Assembly (NCBI GenBank): GCA_946184125.1 | Contig: CAMHEL010000001.1 | Location: forward strand, 24,905-88,904 | Reading direction: 5' to 3' | Source of the DNA: an uncultured Prevotellaceae bacterium | GTDB taxonomy: Bacteria; Bacteroidota; Bacteroidia; Bacteroidales; Bacteroidaceae | Length of the DNA stretch: 64,000 nucleotides | Shown here: in pieces, positions 18,738 through 27,800 of the stretch | Layout: the number at the start of each line of letters is the position of its first letter | Numbering within the stretch: position 1 is the stretch's first letter | Position numbers and translations under genes: made by a program | The notes under the pieces: model-generated | Database searches by the model: none | The model's input: only the letters and a program-made list of their open reading frames with translations | What the model was told of the DNA's origin: nothing

Positions 18738-21437
18738 TTAGAAAGAGATGCTTACGCCGAAAGTGAATGACCTGTAGGGAGGATATGAGCGCTTGTCGTC
18801 GATGCCTAAGGTGCTGTTCACCACAAAACTGTTTATCATGGGGGTGAGTCCGCTGTAAGAGGTGATGGTGGCGATGTTGTTGATGCTGAACGACACACGC
18901 AACTGGCTGATGTAATCGGTGAAGCGGCTGATGGGGACATTGTAGCCGATGGTGGCATAGTCGAAGTTGAGGTAGTCGCCGCTCTCGAGCCAGTAGTCGG
19001 TGACCGCCTGGTCGTAGATGTCTCGCTTCGGGGCACCCTTCATCACGTTGTAGTCGGGGAATGAGGCCATGTTCATCAGCGAGAGGGCCGTGCCATTGTA
19101 TATCTTGTGACCGAAGGCTCCGTTCATCTGAAGTGAGAAGTCGAAGTCTTTGTATCTCAAGCTGATGTTGGAGCCCAAGGTCCATTTGGGGGTGGCTTGA
19201 CCGGCGATGTACCGGTCTTTTTCTATACTGGCTTCACCGTCGCCGTCCAGGTCGGCAATGTCGTAGTAGTAGCCACCGTCGGGGTACTCTTTCAGCCCGG
19301 TGCAGTGGGGCAGGTAGAACACGCCGAGTGGCTGGCCCACGATCTGGTAGGCGACATCGCGGTTGCTGCCGTGGAAACCGGCACCGTTGAGCTCGCTGAT
19401 GCCCACGACTTTGTTGGCGGCCATGTACTCGCCGTTGTAGGTGCCCGAGAGGGAGATGAGCTTGTTGTACTGACGAGAGAGGTTGAGGTTGGCGTTGAGC
19501 TGGAGGTCTTTTGTCCTGATGAGGGTGGCGCCTATTCCGAATTCAAAGCCAGAGTTGCTCATCGAGCCTAAGTTGGCGTACATCTTTTCATAGGGGAATG
19601 GCGGAACGCTGACATCATAGAGGTAGAGCATGTCGCGCGTCTTCGAGTAGTAGTATTCTGCCTTGAGCACGAAACGGTCGTTCCACATCCCAAGGTCCAG
19701 TCCGATGTTGAAGGTGCTCTTGGTCTCCCATTTCAAATCGGGGTTGACATTGTCGATGCTGCCCAACGTGACGACGGGGGAGTCGTTGCCGGGGATGATG
19801 CCGATGGGCTCATAGATGGGGAGTGAGATGTAGGAACTGATGCCTCCCAGGTTTCCGGTGAAGCCATAGCCTGTGCGGAGCTTGAGCTGGGTGATAGAGG
19901 ATATTCCCTTCATGAAGGGCTCCTTCATCACGTCCCATTCAGCGGATATGGAAGGGAAATATCCCCATCGGTTGTTCTTTCCCACCTTGCTGCTTCCGTC
20001 GGCACGCATGGCCAATCCGAAGGTGTAGCGGTGTAGCATCAGGTATTTGGCGTTGAAGACCAAAGAGGCAAGGCTTGATTTCTCGTACGATGAGCCTGTA
20101 CCGCCGTATGGGCGGAGTGAGCCGGCGCCGAGGTTGTTGTAGCCGAACGCGTCGGTGGAGAAACCTTTCACCGTGGTGAAGAACTGGGTGAGTATGGTTG
20201 CTTGGTATTCACCTACTCCCATGATTTCGATTCTGTGCTCCTCGTCCCAGTCCCACCAGTATTTCAGGCCGAGGTCGGCCAGCCAACTCTCGCTTTTGAG
20301 CTCCCCACGGTAGGCCTGGCCTTGTCCCGACACCGATGTGGGAAGATACTGTGAGTGCTCGGTGCTGGTGAAGGAGTAAGAACCGGTGGTGATGAGCTGA
20401 AGGTTGGGCCAGATGTCATAGGTCGTGTTCAGGTGGGTGTTGAAGTTGAGCATCTTCGTGTCATCCTTATTGCCCAGCAGTGCTATGGGGTGGTTGATTT
20501 GAGAGGCGGTGGCGTTGGTGCTCCACGAACCGTCGCTGTTCTTGGTCGAAGGATAGGTGGGGTTCTGGGCCAATGCGGAGTAGAAAAGGTCTTGTGTGTC
20601 GTAGATTTCTTTGTCGCGCTGCGACGAGCCAAAGACACCTAAGTTGGCGGTGAAACGGTCGTCGAAGGCCTTCTGCTTGATGTCGAGCTTCGCCACGAAA
20701 TTGTCGTAGTCATTGTCCTTGATCACGGCGTTGTGGTCCATCATGCCAATCGATGCACGGTAATTGCTATGGTCGTTGCCGCCGCCAAAGGCGATGTGGT
20801 GATGGTGAATCAGACCGGTGTGGGTGAGCGCCTTGGGGAAGTCGGTGTCGTAGCCGCCGTCGTTGTAGAAATAGTTGAGGCTCTTGGCGGTGTTGATGTA
20901 TCCATTGCGGTCGAGCATCTCCACTTGTTTGAAGGCATGCTCAAAACCGATGTTGCCATCGTAGGAGATTTGGAACTTACCGCTGTGGCCCTTCTTCGTG
21001 GTGACGGCGATGACACCGGAGGCACCACGGGAACCGAACATGGCTGTCTCGGCGGCATTCTTCAGAATGGTGAAACTCTCAATGTCGGCGGGGTAGATGG
21101 TTGATAGGGTGGCGAGGTCGGACGACACGCCGTCGATGAGCACCAGAGGGTCGTTGCCGCCTGTCAGCGATGTCGTGCCTCGAACACGTACCGACGAAAG
21201 CATGGCCATTTGGTTTTCGCCGCTTGACACCTGAACACCGGCTGCCTGGCCGCTCAACTTGTTGATGGAATTGGATACAAAGCCTTTGTTCATGCGGTCC
21301 TCGGTCACTTTGTCCATCGAACCGCCATCGAGAATACTTTGGTTGAGGCTGTCTTTTGGCGTATTGCTACGCTGAGCCTGAATGGGGAGGGATAACAGCA
21401 GTATGACTGTCAGAAGGGGGAGATTCTTAACTCTCAT
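18738..21437 (-). CDS. SusC/RagA-family TonB-dependent receptor; start placed at MRVKNLPLL, no obvious CarboxypepD_reg domain
   Basis: Plug LSGQAAGVQVSSGENQ..VRVRGTTSLTGGNDPLVLIDGV...AETAMFGSRGASGVIAVTTKKG; ORF-track extension to 21569 only translates the repeat. Confidence 0.92.
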   Translation of the reverse strand: MRVKNLPLLTVILLLSLPIQAQRSNTPKDSLNQSILDGGSMDKVTEDRMNKGFVSNSINKLSGQAAGVQVSSGENQMAMLSSVRVRGTTSLTGGNDPLVLIDGVSSDLATLSTIYPADIESFTILKNAAETAMFGSRGASGVIAVTTKKGHSGKFQISYDGNIGFEHAFKQVEMLDRNGYINTAKSLNYFYNDGGYDTDFPKALTHTGLIHHHHIAFGGGNDHSNYRASIGMMDHNAVIKDNDYDNFVAKLDIKQKAFDDRFTANLGVFGSSQRDKEIYDTQDLFYSALAQNPTYPSTKNSDGSWSTNATASQINHPIALLGNKDDTKMLNFNTHLNTTYDIWPNLQLITTGSYSFTSTEHSQYLPTSVSGQGQAYRGELKSESWLADLGLKYWWDWDEEHRIEIMGVGEYQATILTQFFTTVKGFSTDAFGYNNLGAGSLRPYGGTGSSYEKSSLASLVFNAKYLMLHRYTFGLAMRADGSSKVGKNNRWGYFPSISAEWDVMKEPFMKGISSITQLKLRTGYGFTGNLGGISSYISLPIYEPIGIIPGNDSPVVTLGSIDNVNPDLKWETKSTFNIGLDLGMWNDRFVLKAEYYYSKTRDMLYLYDVSVPPFPYEKMYANLGSMSNSGFEFGIGATLIRTKDLQLNANLNLSRQYNKLISLSGTYNGEYMAANKVVGISELNGAGFHGSNRDVAYQIVGQPLGVFYLPHCTGLKEYPDGGYYYDIADLDGDGEASIEKDRYIAGQATPKWTLGSNISLRYKDFDFSLQMNGAFGHKIYNGTALSLMNMASFPDYNVMKGAPKRDIYDQAVTDYWLESGDYLNFDYATIGYNVPISRFTDYISQLRVSFSINNIATITSYSGLTPMINSFVVNSTLGIDDKRSYPPYRSFTFGVSISF

Positions 21438-21460
21438 AGTAATGGATGTGGTTGATATTG

Positions 21461-21500
21461 CAAAGGTAGCAAAAACCGAGAGCAATGCAAAATAAAAAAT
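21461..21500 (-). promoter_or_regulatory. Promoter-like repeat upstream of SusC (TACCTTTG on minus strand)
   Basis: caaaggtagcaaaaaccgagagcaatgcaaaa; reverse complement has TACCTTTG with upstream TTG. Confidence 0.5.
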
Positions 21501-21610
21501 GCAATTTTTTTTCATTGCCGAGGTGCCCTTTACCTTATGTAAAGGTAGCAAAAACCGAGTGCAATGCAAAATAAAAAAATGGTAATTTTTTTATTTTCAT
21601 TGCCGAGGTG

Positions 21611-21913
21611 TAACTCAGTGAATCAACTAATAAAGTAATGTTCGTCGGGATTTGCAATCCCGGCGCAGTGAATATCAGGATTTTTAATCCGAAAATCGCA
21701 AACATAGTAACTTACACTCCATGCAGGTGGATTGCAAATCCACCTGAGCGTAAGATTCTCAGTGAATCAACTAAAAAAGTAATGTTCGTCGGGATTTGCA
21801 ATCCCGACGCATTGAATATCAGGATTTTCAATCCGAAAATCGCATTAAAAATGCTTACACTCCATGCAGGTGGATTGCAAATCCACCTGAGCGTAAGATT
21901 CGCTGAAGAGTTA
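21611..21913. repeat. REP-like element: tandem 144-bp units of three hairpins each, with imperfect terminal inverted repeats
   Basis: Units 21615-21758 and 21759-21901; gGGATTtgcAATCCC, GGATTtttAATCC, CAGGTGGATTtgcAAATCCACCTG; ends TAACTC../..GAGTTA. Confidence 0.85.
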
Positions 21914-22115
21914 CGCAGAGGTGCCCTTTACCTTATATAAAGGTAGCAAAAACCAGGGAACTGTATCCCGTGGCGAACAGAATAGCTTCCGCCAAAATCC
22001 CTAAGCGTTAAAAATTTTGAAAATAATCTTTCTTTTTGATAGCTTTTTCCTAAAATTAGTGTACTTTTGCAATCGAAAACGGATTTTGACTAACTATTAA
22101 ACATAAAAAAGAACG

Positions 22116-23015
22116 ATGAAGAAGATTAGAGCCGCCGTAGTGGGTTACGGCAACATTGGCAAATATGCCCTTCAGGCCCTTGAAGCCGCTCCCGATTTTG
22201 AGGTCGCTGGCATCGTGCGAAGAAATGGCGATGCCGACAAGCCCGCTGAATTAGCACCTTATGATGTGGTGAAAGACATTTCCTTGCTGAAGGATGTCGA
22301 TGTGGCCATCCTTGCCACTCCCACACGAAGCTGTGAGGAGTATGCCAAGAAAATATTGCCTCTGGGCATCAACACCGTCGATAGCTTCGACATACATACC
22401 AGCATCCTCGACTATCGTGCCTCGCTCATGGAGGTGTGCAAGAAGACTGGAACCGTGGCGGTCATCGCTGCTGGATGGGACCCGGGAAGCGACAGCATCG
22501 TCAGAACGCTCATGCAGAGCCTCGCACCGAAAGGATTGTCGTACACCAATTTCGGACCTGGAATGTCCATGGGGCACTCAGTATGCGTACGCTCAAAGAA
22601 GGGGGTGAAAAACGCACTTTCGATGACCATTCCAAAAGGGGAGGGGCTGCATCGGCGAATGGTGTATGTGGAATTGGAGGAAGGAGCAAGCCTCGAAGAG
22701 GTGACGGCTGCCGTCAAAGCCGACCCGTATTTCTCCAACGACGAGACGCATGTGTTCGCAGTGCCTTCGGTCGATGAGGTGCGCGATATGGGCCATGGGG
22801 TCAACCTGGTAAGAAAAGGCGTCAGTGGACAGACACAGAACCAGAGGCTGGAGTTCAATATGAGCATCAACAACCCAGCCCTCACCGGACAGGTGCTCGT
22901 CAATGTGGCTCGGGCATCGCTGCGCCAGCAGCCTGGATGCTACACCATGATTGAGATACCTGTCGTCGATATGCTGCCTGGCGACAGAGAGAGCATCATC
23001 GGGCATCTGGTATGA
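22116..23015 (+). CDS. ddh: meso-Diaminopimelate D-dehydrogenase
   Basis: MKKIRAAVVGYGNIGKYALQAL, NTVDSFDIH, AAGWDPGSDSIVR, GPGMSMGHSV. Confidence 0.92.
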   Translation: MKKIRAAVVGYGNIGKYALQALEAAPDFEVAGIVRRNGDADKPAELAPYDVVKDISLLKDVDVAILATPTRSCEEYAKKILPLGINTVDSFDIHTSILDYRASLMEVCKKTGTVAVIAAGWDPGSDSIVRTLMQSLAPKGLSYTNFGPGMSMGHSVCVRSKKGVKNALSMTIPKGEGLHRRMVYVELEEGASLEEVTAAVKADPYFSNDETHVFAVPSVDEVRDMGHGVNLVRKGVSGQTQNQRLEFNMSINNPALTGQVLVNVARASLRQQPGCYTMIEIPVVDMLPGDRESIIGHLV

Positions 23016-23056
23016 GGATGCTTGCTTGAAGTAGGTTTTACCTTATATATATATTA

Positions 23057-23097
23057 TACCCCCGCCTGCGTATCATCATGAGCGCAGACGGGGGTAG
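23057..23097. terminator. Bidirectional terminator between ddh and TerB-like gene
   Basis: CCCCCGCCTGCG...CGCAGACGGGGG hairpin between convergent genes. Confidence 0.7.
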
Positions 23098-23123
23098 ATA
23101 GTGTATAAGGGAGGACCGGGACC

Positions 23124-23504
23124 TCAGTCGAGCGACGACATGTAGGTCAGGGCCTCAAGCACGGTCATGGTGGGGAGGTCGCAGAAGGTGGAAACCAACT
23201 GCCAGAGCTTCAGCTCATCGTTGTCGATTTCACCATCGATGGCCATGAGCGAACCAAGAAATGCACCCACATAGCGCTTGTGCTCGGTGTCGAGCGATGT
23301 CACCACCGTCAAAGCCTCGGTGAAAGGCATCGACTCGGAGGCTTCGTAGATGGAGGCAAATTCCTCGTGGGGAATGCCAAGACGCTCCATTTCCATTGTC
23401 CATGAACACATCTCGTTCTCAGCCACCTTGCCGTCGGCGGCTATCATCGCATTGGCAAGCTTGGCTATCGCCATCAGGCCGGTCTTCTCGAAACTGATTT
23501 TCAT
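23124..23504 (-). CDS. TerB-like small protein
   Basis: ISFEKTGLMAIAKLANAMIAADGKVAENEM...FLGSLMAIDGEIDNDELKLWQLV: repeated acidic TerB-like helices. Confidence 0.65.
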   Translation of the reverse strand: MKISFEKTGLMAIAKLANAMIAADGKVAENEMCSWTMEMERLGIPHEEFASIYEASESMPFTEALTVVTSLDTEHKRYVGAFLGSLMAIDGEIDNDELKLWQLVSTFCDLPTMTVLEALTYMSSLD

Positions 23505-23554
23505 TTTGTATCTTCTGTTTGGTGGAAACAACGGGCTTCAACCGTTTCATCGTG

Positions 23555-23770
23555 CAAAGGTAGCAAAAACCGAGTGCAATGCAAAACAAAAAATTCATTT
23601 TTTGTTTTCATGGCCGAGGTGCCCTTTACCTTATGTAAAGGTAGCAAAAACCGAGTGGAGGTGCCCTTTACCTTATGTAAAGGTAGCAAAAACCGAGTGG
23701 AGGTGCCCTTTACCTTATGCAAAGGTAGCAAAAACCGAGTGGAGTTGCCCTTTCCCTTATGTAAAGGTAA
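23555..23770 (-). repeat. 42-bp tandem repeat array with promoter-like cores (reverse orientation), plus one leading copy
   Basis: gaggtgccctttaccttatgtaaaggtagcaaaaaccgagtg at 23616, 23658, 23700 and partial 23742; leading caaaggtagcaaaaaccgagtg at 23555. Confidence 0.95.
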
Positions 23771-23796
23771 TGTTTTTTGTGAAAATGGTCTGACGA

Positions 23797-23858
23797 GTGC
23801 AACGGCGGCCTGAAAGGCCAATAAGCCCTCAGCCCAGGGCAACGCCCTGGGTTTTTAG
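23797..23858. repeat. Dispersed structured repeat GGCGGCCTGAAAGGCC...CCCAGGGCAACGCCCTGGG
   Basis: Two adjacent hairpins; second copy at about 63467-63518. Confidence 0.85.
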
Positions 23859-24046
23859 AATCGATATTCATTATTTCGCCATGAAGGGGCAAAAGCTTGA
23901 TATCCTGTTGCTTATGCCCTTTCATGGCGGAATGTTAGCCCGTGAATAAAAACCCTGAGAACGTGCTGCCCCTTTGGGGTACCGTGGCCGAGCGAAAACA
24001 TGTTTTTGTAAGTAGGTGAACAAAATTTGATGACATCTACAAGAAT

Positions 24047-24078
24047 GATAGTAACAGATTTTTTTGATTACCTACTTA
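24047..24078. repeat. Dispersed 32-bp element, copy 1
   Basis: gatagtaacagatttttttgattacctactta; 29/32 identical to 46041-46072 and 26/32 to 62016-62047 by eye. Confidence 0.8.
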
Positions 24079-24230
24079 CCATTAACGCCGGAATCTTCAC
24101 CCTCATCGTCTTCTTCACGATTGAGGGCCATGACGGTGAGGGGCAATCGCCGTGAAAAAACGTGATGCAATGCAATAAACGGGGGCATTTGTTCGTTATT
24201 CTATCGTATATATACAAAAAACGACAGCAA

Positions 24231-24845
24231 ATGATAGAATATATCCGGGGCGAACTAACAGACATCACCCCAGCGTTGGCCGTTGTCGAGGCGGCAGGGG
24301 TGGGTTATGCACTCAATATTTCGCTTAACACTTACACGGCCATTCAGAACAAAAAAGAGGTGCTCCTCTATGTGCATGAGGCGCTTGTGGCTGGAGGAAG
24401 AGACGATTCGTTCACCCTCTATGGCTTTGCCGACAAGCAGGAGCGAGAACTCTACCGACAGCTCATCACCGTTTCGGGTGTGGGAGCCAACACCGCGCGC
24501 ATGATCCTTTCGTCGTGCACGCCTGCAGAATTGTGTAGCGTCATCGCCAATGGCGACGAACGAACCCTCAAGAGTGTCAAGGGAATAGGACTGCGAACCG
24601 CACAGCGAATCATTGTCGATTTGAAAGACAAGATTGCCACATCCGACATCGCTGCAAAGGCTGTGGGAAGCACGGAAACAGCCGTCGGCATCGACAACGA
24701 GGTGCGCTCCGAAGCCATCAGCGCACTCACCATGCTTGGCTTCTCGCCGGCACCATCAGCCAAGGTCGTGGGGGAAATCCTCAAGCAGCAGCCGCAGCTC
24801 CCCGTGGAGCAAGTCGTCAAACTCGCCCTCAAACTCATCAAGTGA
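24231..24845 (+). CDS. ruvA: Holliday junction DNA helicase subunit RuvA
   Basis: [71 protein letters not shown]; start trimmed from ORF track. Confidence 0.95.
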   Translation: MIEYIRGELTDITPALAVVEAAGVGYALNISLNTYTAIQNKKEVLLYVHEALVAGGRDDSFTLYGFADKQERELYRQLITVSGVGANTARMILSSCTPAELCSVIANGDERTLKSVKGIGLRTAQRIIVDLKDKIATSDIAAKAVGSTETAVGIDNEVRSEAISALTMLGFSPAPSAKVVGEILKQQPQLPVEQVVKLALKLIK

Positions 24846-24849
24846 GGTC

Positions 24850-27800
24850 ATGAAGGTCATCCAGAGAATTATAGGCACCATTATCGTGTTGTGCGCCATC
24901 AGTGTCATGGCGGGCAACGCTCTATCCGTGCCTCAGGATGACCGGACAAGGCAGCAGCGACGACAGCAGACCAACAGCCCACAGGATGACCGGACAAGGC
25001 AGCGCAGGCAGGCTACTCCACAGCAGAGAATCCAGGCCGACACAAACGGCGACCAGTCCGACGACAAAAAGAAAGATGACAAGAATGACGACAAAAACAA
25101 GGTGAACGTCACTGCCCAGCCCATCATCGACGATGACATGGAGATCCCCGACTCCCTCCTCCATCCAAGGTGGCGCATTCAGCGCACATCGCCTGTCACC
25201 GACGATGACCTCAGCCAAGGCTCAGCCGACTTGCAGCGACCGGAGAACATGAAGCAGACCGTCGTCTATAACGATACGCTCGACAGATACATTTTTGGCA
25301 ACAAGATTGCGGGGACGTATGTCTACGCTCCCACCATGATGGACTACAGCGAGTATTTCAAATGGAGTGAGAAACAAGCCCTCAGAAAGTTCTTCCAATC
25401 CAAGAACGAGGAAGCTGCCAAGACGAAGGGAAAGGAAAAATTCGACTTCACCGACATGCACTTCGACCTCGGACCCGCAGAGAAAATCTTCGGACCGGGC
25501 GGCGTGCGCATCAAGACTCAGGGAACGGCGGAACTCAAGTTCGGAGCAACCTTCAAGAACATCGACAACCCCTCCCTGCCCATACGCAACAGGAAGACCA
25601 CAACCATGGACTTCGACGAGAAAATCAACCTCAGCGTCAATGGAAAGGTGGGCGACAAGGTGAACATGAACATCAACTACAACACCGATGCCACCTTCTC
25701 CTTCGATGCTCAGACCATGAAACTCAAATACGAGGGAAAGGAAGACGAAATCATCAAACTCGTCGAGGGGGGTAATGTGACGTTCCCAGGCAACTCCTCG
25801 CTCATCACAGGTGCAAGCGCTCTCTTCGGACTGAGAACCGACATGCAGTTCGGAAAACTCAAGTTGCAGACCGTCATCTCCCAGAAAAAGTCGGCTTCGG
25901 GAAGCGTCTCCTCAAAGGGTGGCGTGCAGTTCACACCCTTCGAGATCGATGTCGCTGACTATGAGGAGAACCGGCACTTCTTCCTCGCAAAATACTTCCG
26001 TGAGAAATACGACGGGGCAATGAAAACCCTTCCCAACATCACCACGGGAATCACCATCAACCGAATTGAAGTGTGGGTGACCAACAAGACCGGAACGGCC
26101 AACAACACACGCAACATCATCGCACTTCCCGAACTGGGCGAGGCAGGAGCATCGGCACCACCAGCAAATGCCGCCAACCAGATTTATTCGCAGATGGTGA
26201 GCACATACGCCAATGCAAGGGAAATCGACCAGACATCATCTGTGCTCGACACACGCTTCGTGGGGGGCACCGACTACGAGAAACTCGCATCGGCAAGACT
26301 GCTTTCCTCGTCGGAGTACACCGTCAACCAGGCTCTGGGATACATCTCGCTCAAGACTGCACTTCAGACAGACCAGGTGCTCGCCGTCGCTTTCGAATAC
26401 ACCTACGGTGGTGTCACATATCAGGTGGGAGAGTTCGCCAGCGATGTCACCGACGTCACCAAATGCCTCTTCGTCAAGTCGCTCAAGAACACCAGCAACA
26501 ACCCGCAGCAGTCGAACTGGGACCTGATGATGAAAAACGTCTATTATCTCGCATCGAATGTGGAGAAAGACCGATTCAGACTCGACATCAAGTTCCAAAG
26601 CGACACCGCGGGAGTCTATCTCACCTATCTTCCCGAGCCCCAGGTCAAGGACCAGACTCTCATCAAAGTCATCGACGCCGACCGACTCGACAACAACATG
26701 AAGACTCATGCCAACGGCTATTTCGACTACGTCAGCGGATATACCGTCACCAACGGGCGAGTCTTCCTTCCCAAGGTGGAGCCTTTCGGCTCATATCTCT
26801 ACAACTACCTCGTGTCGAAAGGCGTGGCGGCACAAGCGGCGGAAAAATACAGCTATACCGAACTGTATGACTCCACGAAGACCGTGGCAAGGCAGATTGC
26901 AGAGAAAGACAAGTTCATCCTCACAGGACAGTTCCGAGGCTCTTCGTCGAGCGTCATCTCTCTCGGCGCATACAATGTGCCGCAGGGCTCCGTCGTCGTC
27001 ACCGCCGGAGGTGTCGTCCTCAACGAAGGCTCCGACTACACCGTCGATTACTCTGCTGGCGAAGTGACCATCATCAACCAAAGCATCCTCGACTCCGGGC
27101 AGAAGATTGACGCTTCCTATGAGAGCAACACTGACTATGGCCAGACAAGGAAAACCATGTTTGGCGTCAACTGGGAGTATGACTTCACCAAGAACTTCCA
27201 GATGAGCGGTACGCTGAGACACCTCTCCGAGCAGGCGCTCACCACCAAGGTGGCGATGGGTGCCGAACCGCTCAACAACACGCTTTGGGGCGTCAACCTC
27301 AATTGGAAGAAGGAGAGCCAATGGCTCACCAACATGCTCGACAAACTGCCATTTCTACACCTCACACAGCCGTCGAACATCTCGCTGACGGCGGAGTTCG
27401 CACACCTCATCGCCGGACAGTCGCATGGCACACAGGACAATGCTTCCTATCTCGACGACTTCGAGAACACCAAGAACACCATCAGTGTGTCGGAGCCCAC
27501 CTCATGGATTATCTCCAGCGTGCCCACGATGTTTGATGAGTACAAGGACAAGACCGGGCTCACCAGCGGCTTCAACAGAAGTCTGCTCGCCTGGTACAAC
27601 ATCGACCCACTCTTCACCCGCCGTAGCTCATCGCTCACGCCGAGCCACATAAAAAGCGACCTGGACCAACTCTCCAACCACTACGTGCGAGAAGTCTATG
27701 TCAGGGAACTCTACCCCAACAGGGACCAGAGCTCATACAGCGGCGCCACATCCACGCTCGCCGTGCTCAACCTCGCCTATTACCCCTCGGAGAGAGGACC

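Noticed and set aside
21438-21569. N-terminal extension of SusC in the ORF track (MHCTRFLLPLHKVKGTSAMKK...)
   Set aside because: Translates the dispersed repeat; a signal peptide begins at MRVKNLPLL (21437) downstream of a -7 box.
23616-23770. CRISPR array
   Set aside because: Head-to-tail 42-bp units without unique spacers.
23574-23842. Repeat peptides EVPFTLCKGSKNRV / LPLHKVKGTSTRFL as a novel protein
   Set aside because: The 42-bp repeat is divisible by three so any open frame repeats; both strands are open, no RBS or homology, better explained as non-coding promoter-like repeats.
24634-24849. N-terminal extension of SprA overlapping ruvA
   Set aside because: Out-of-frame reading of ruvA; a signal peptide starts at MKVIQR (24850).
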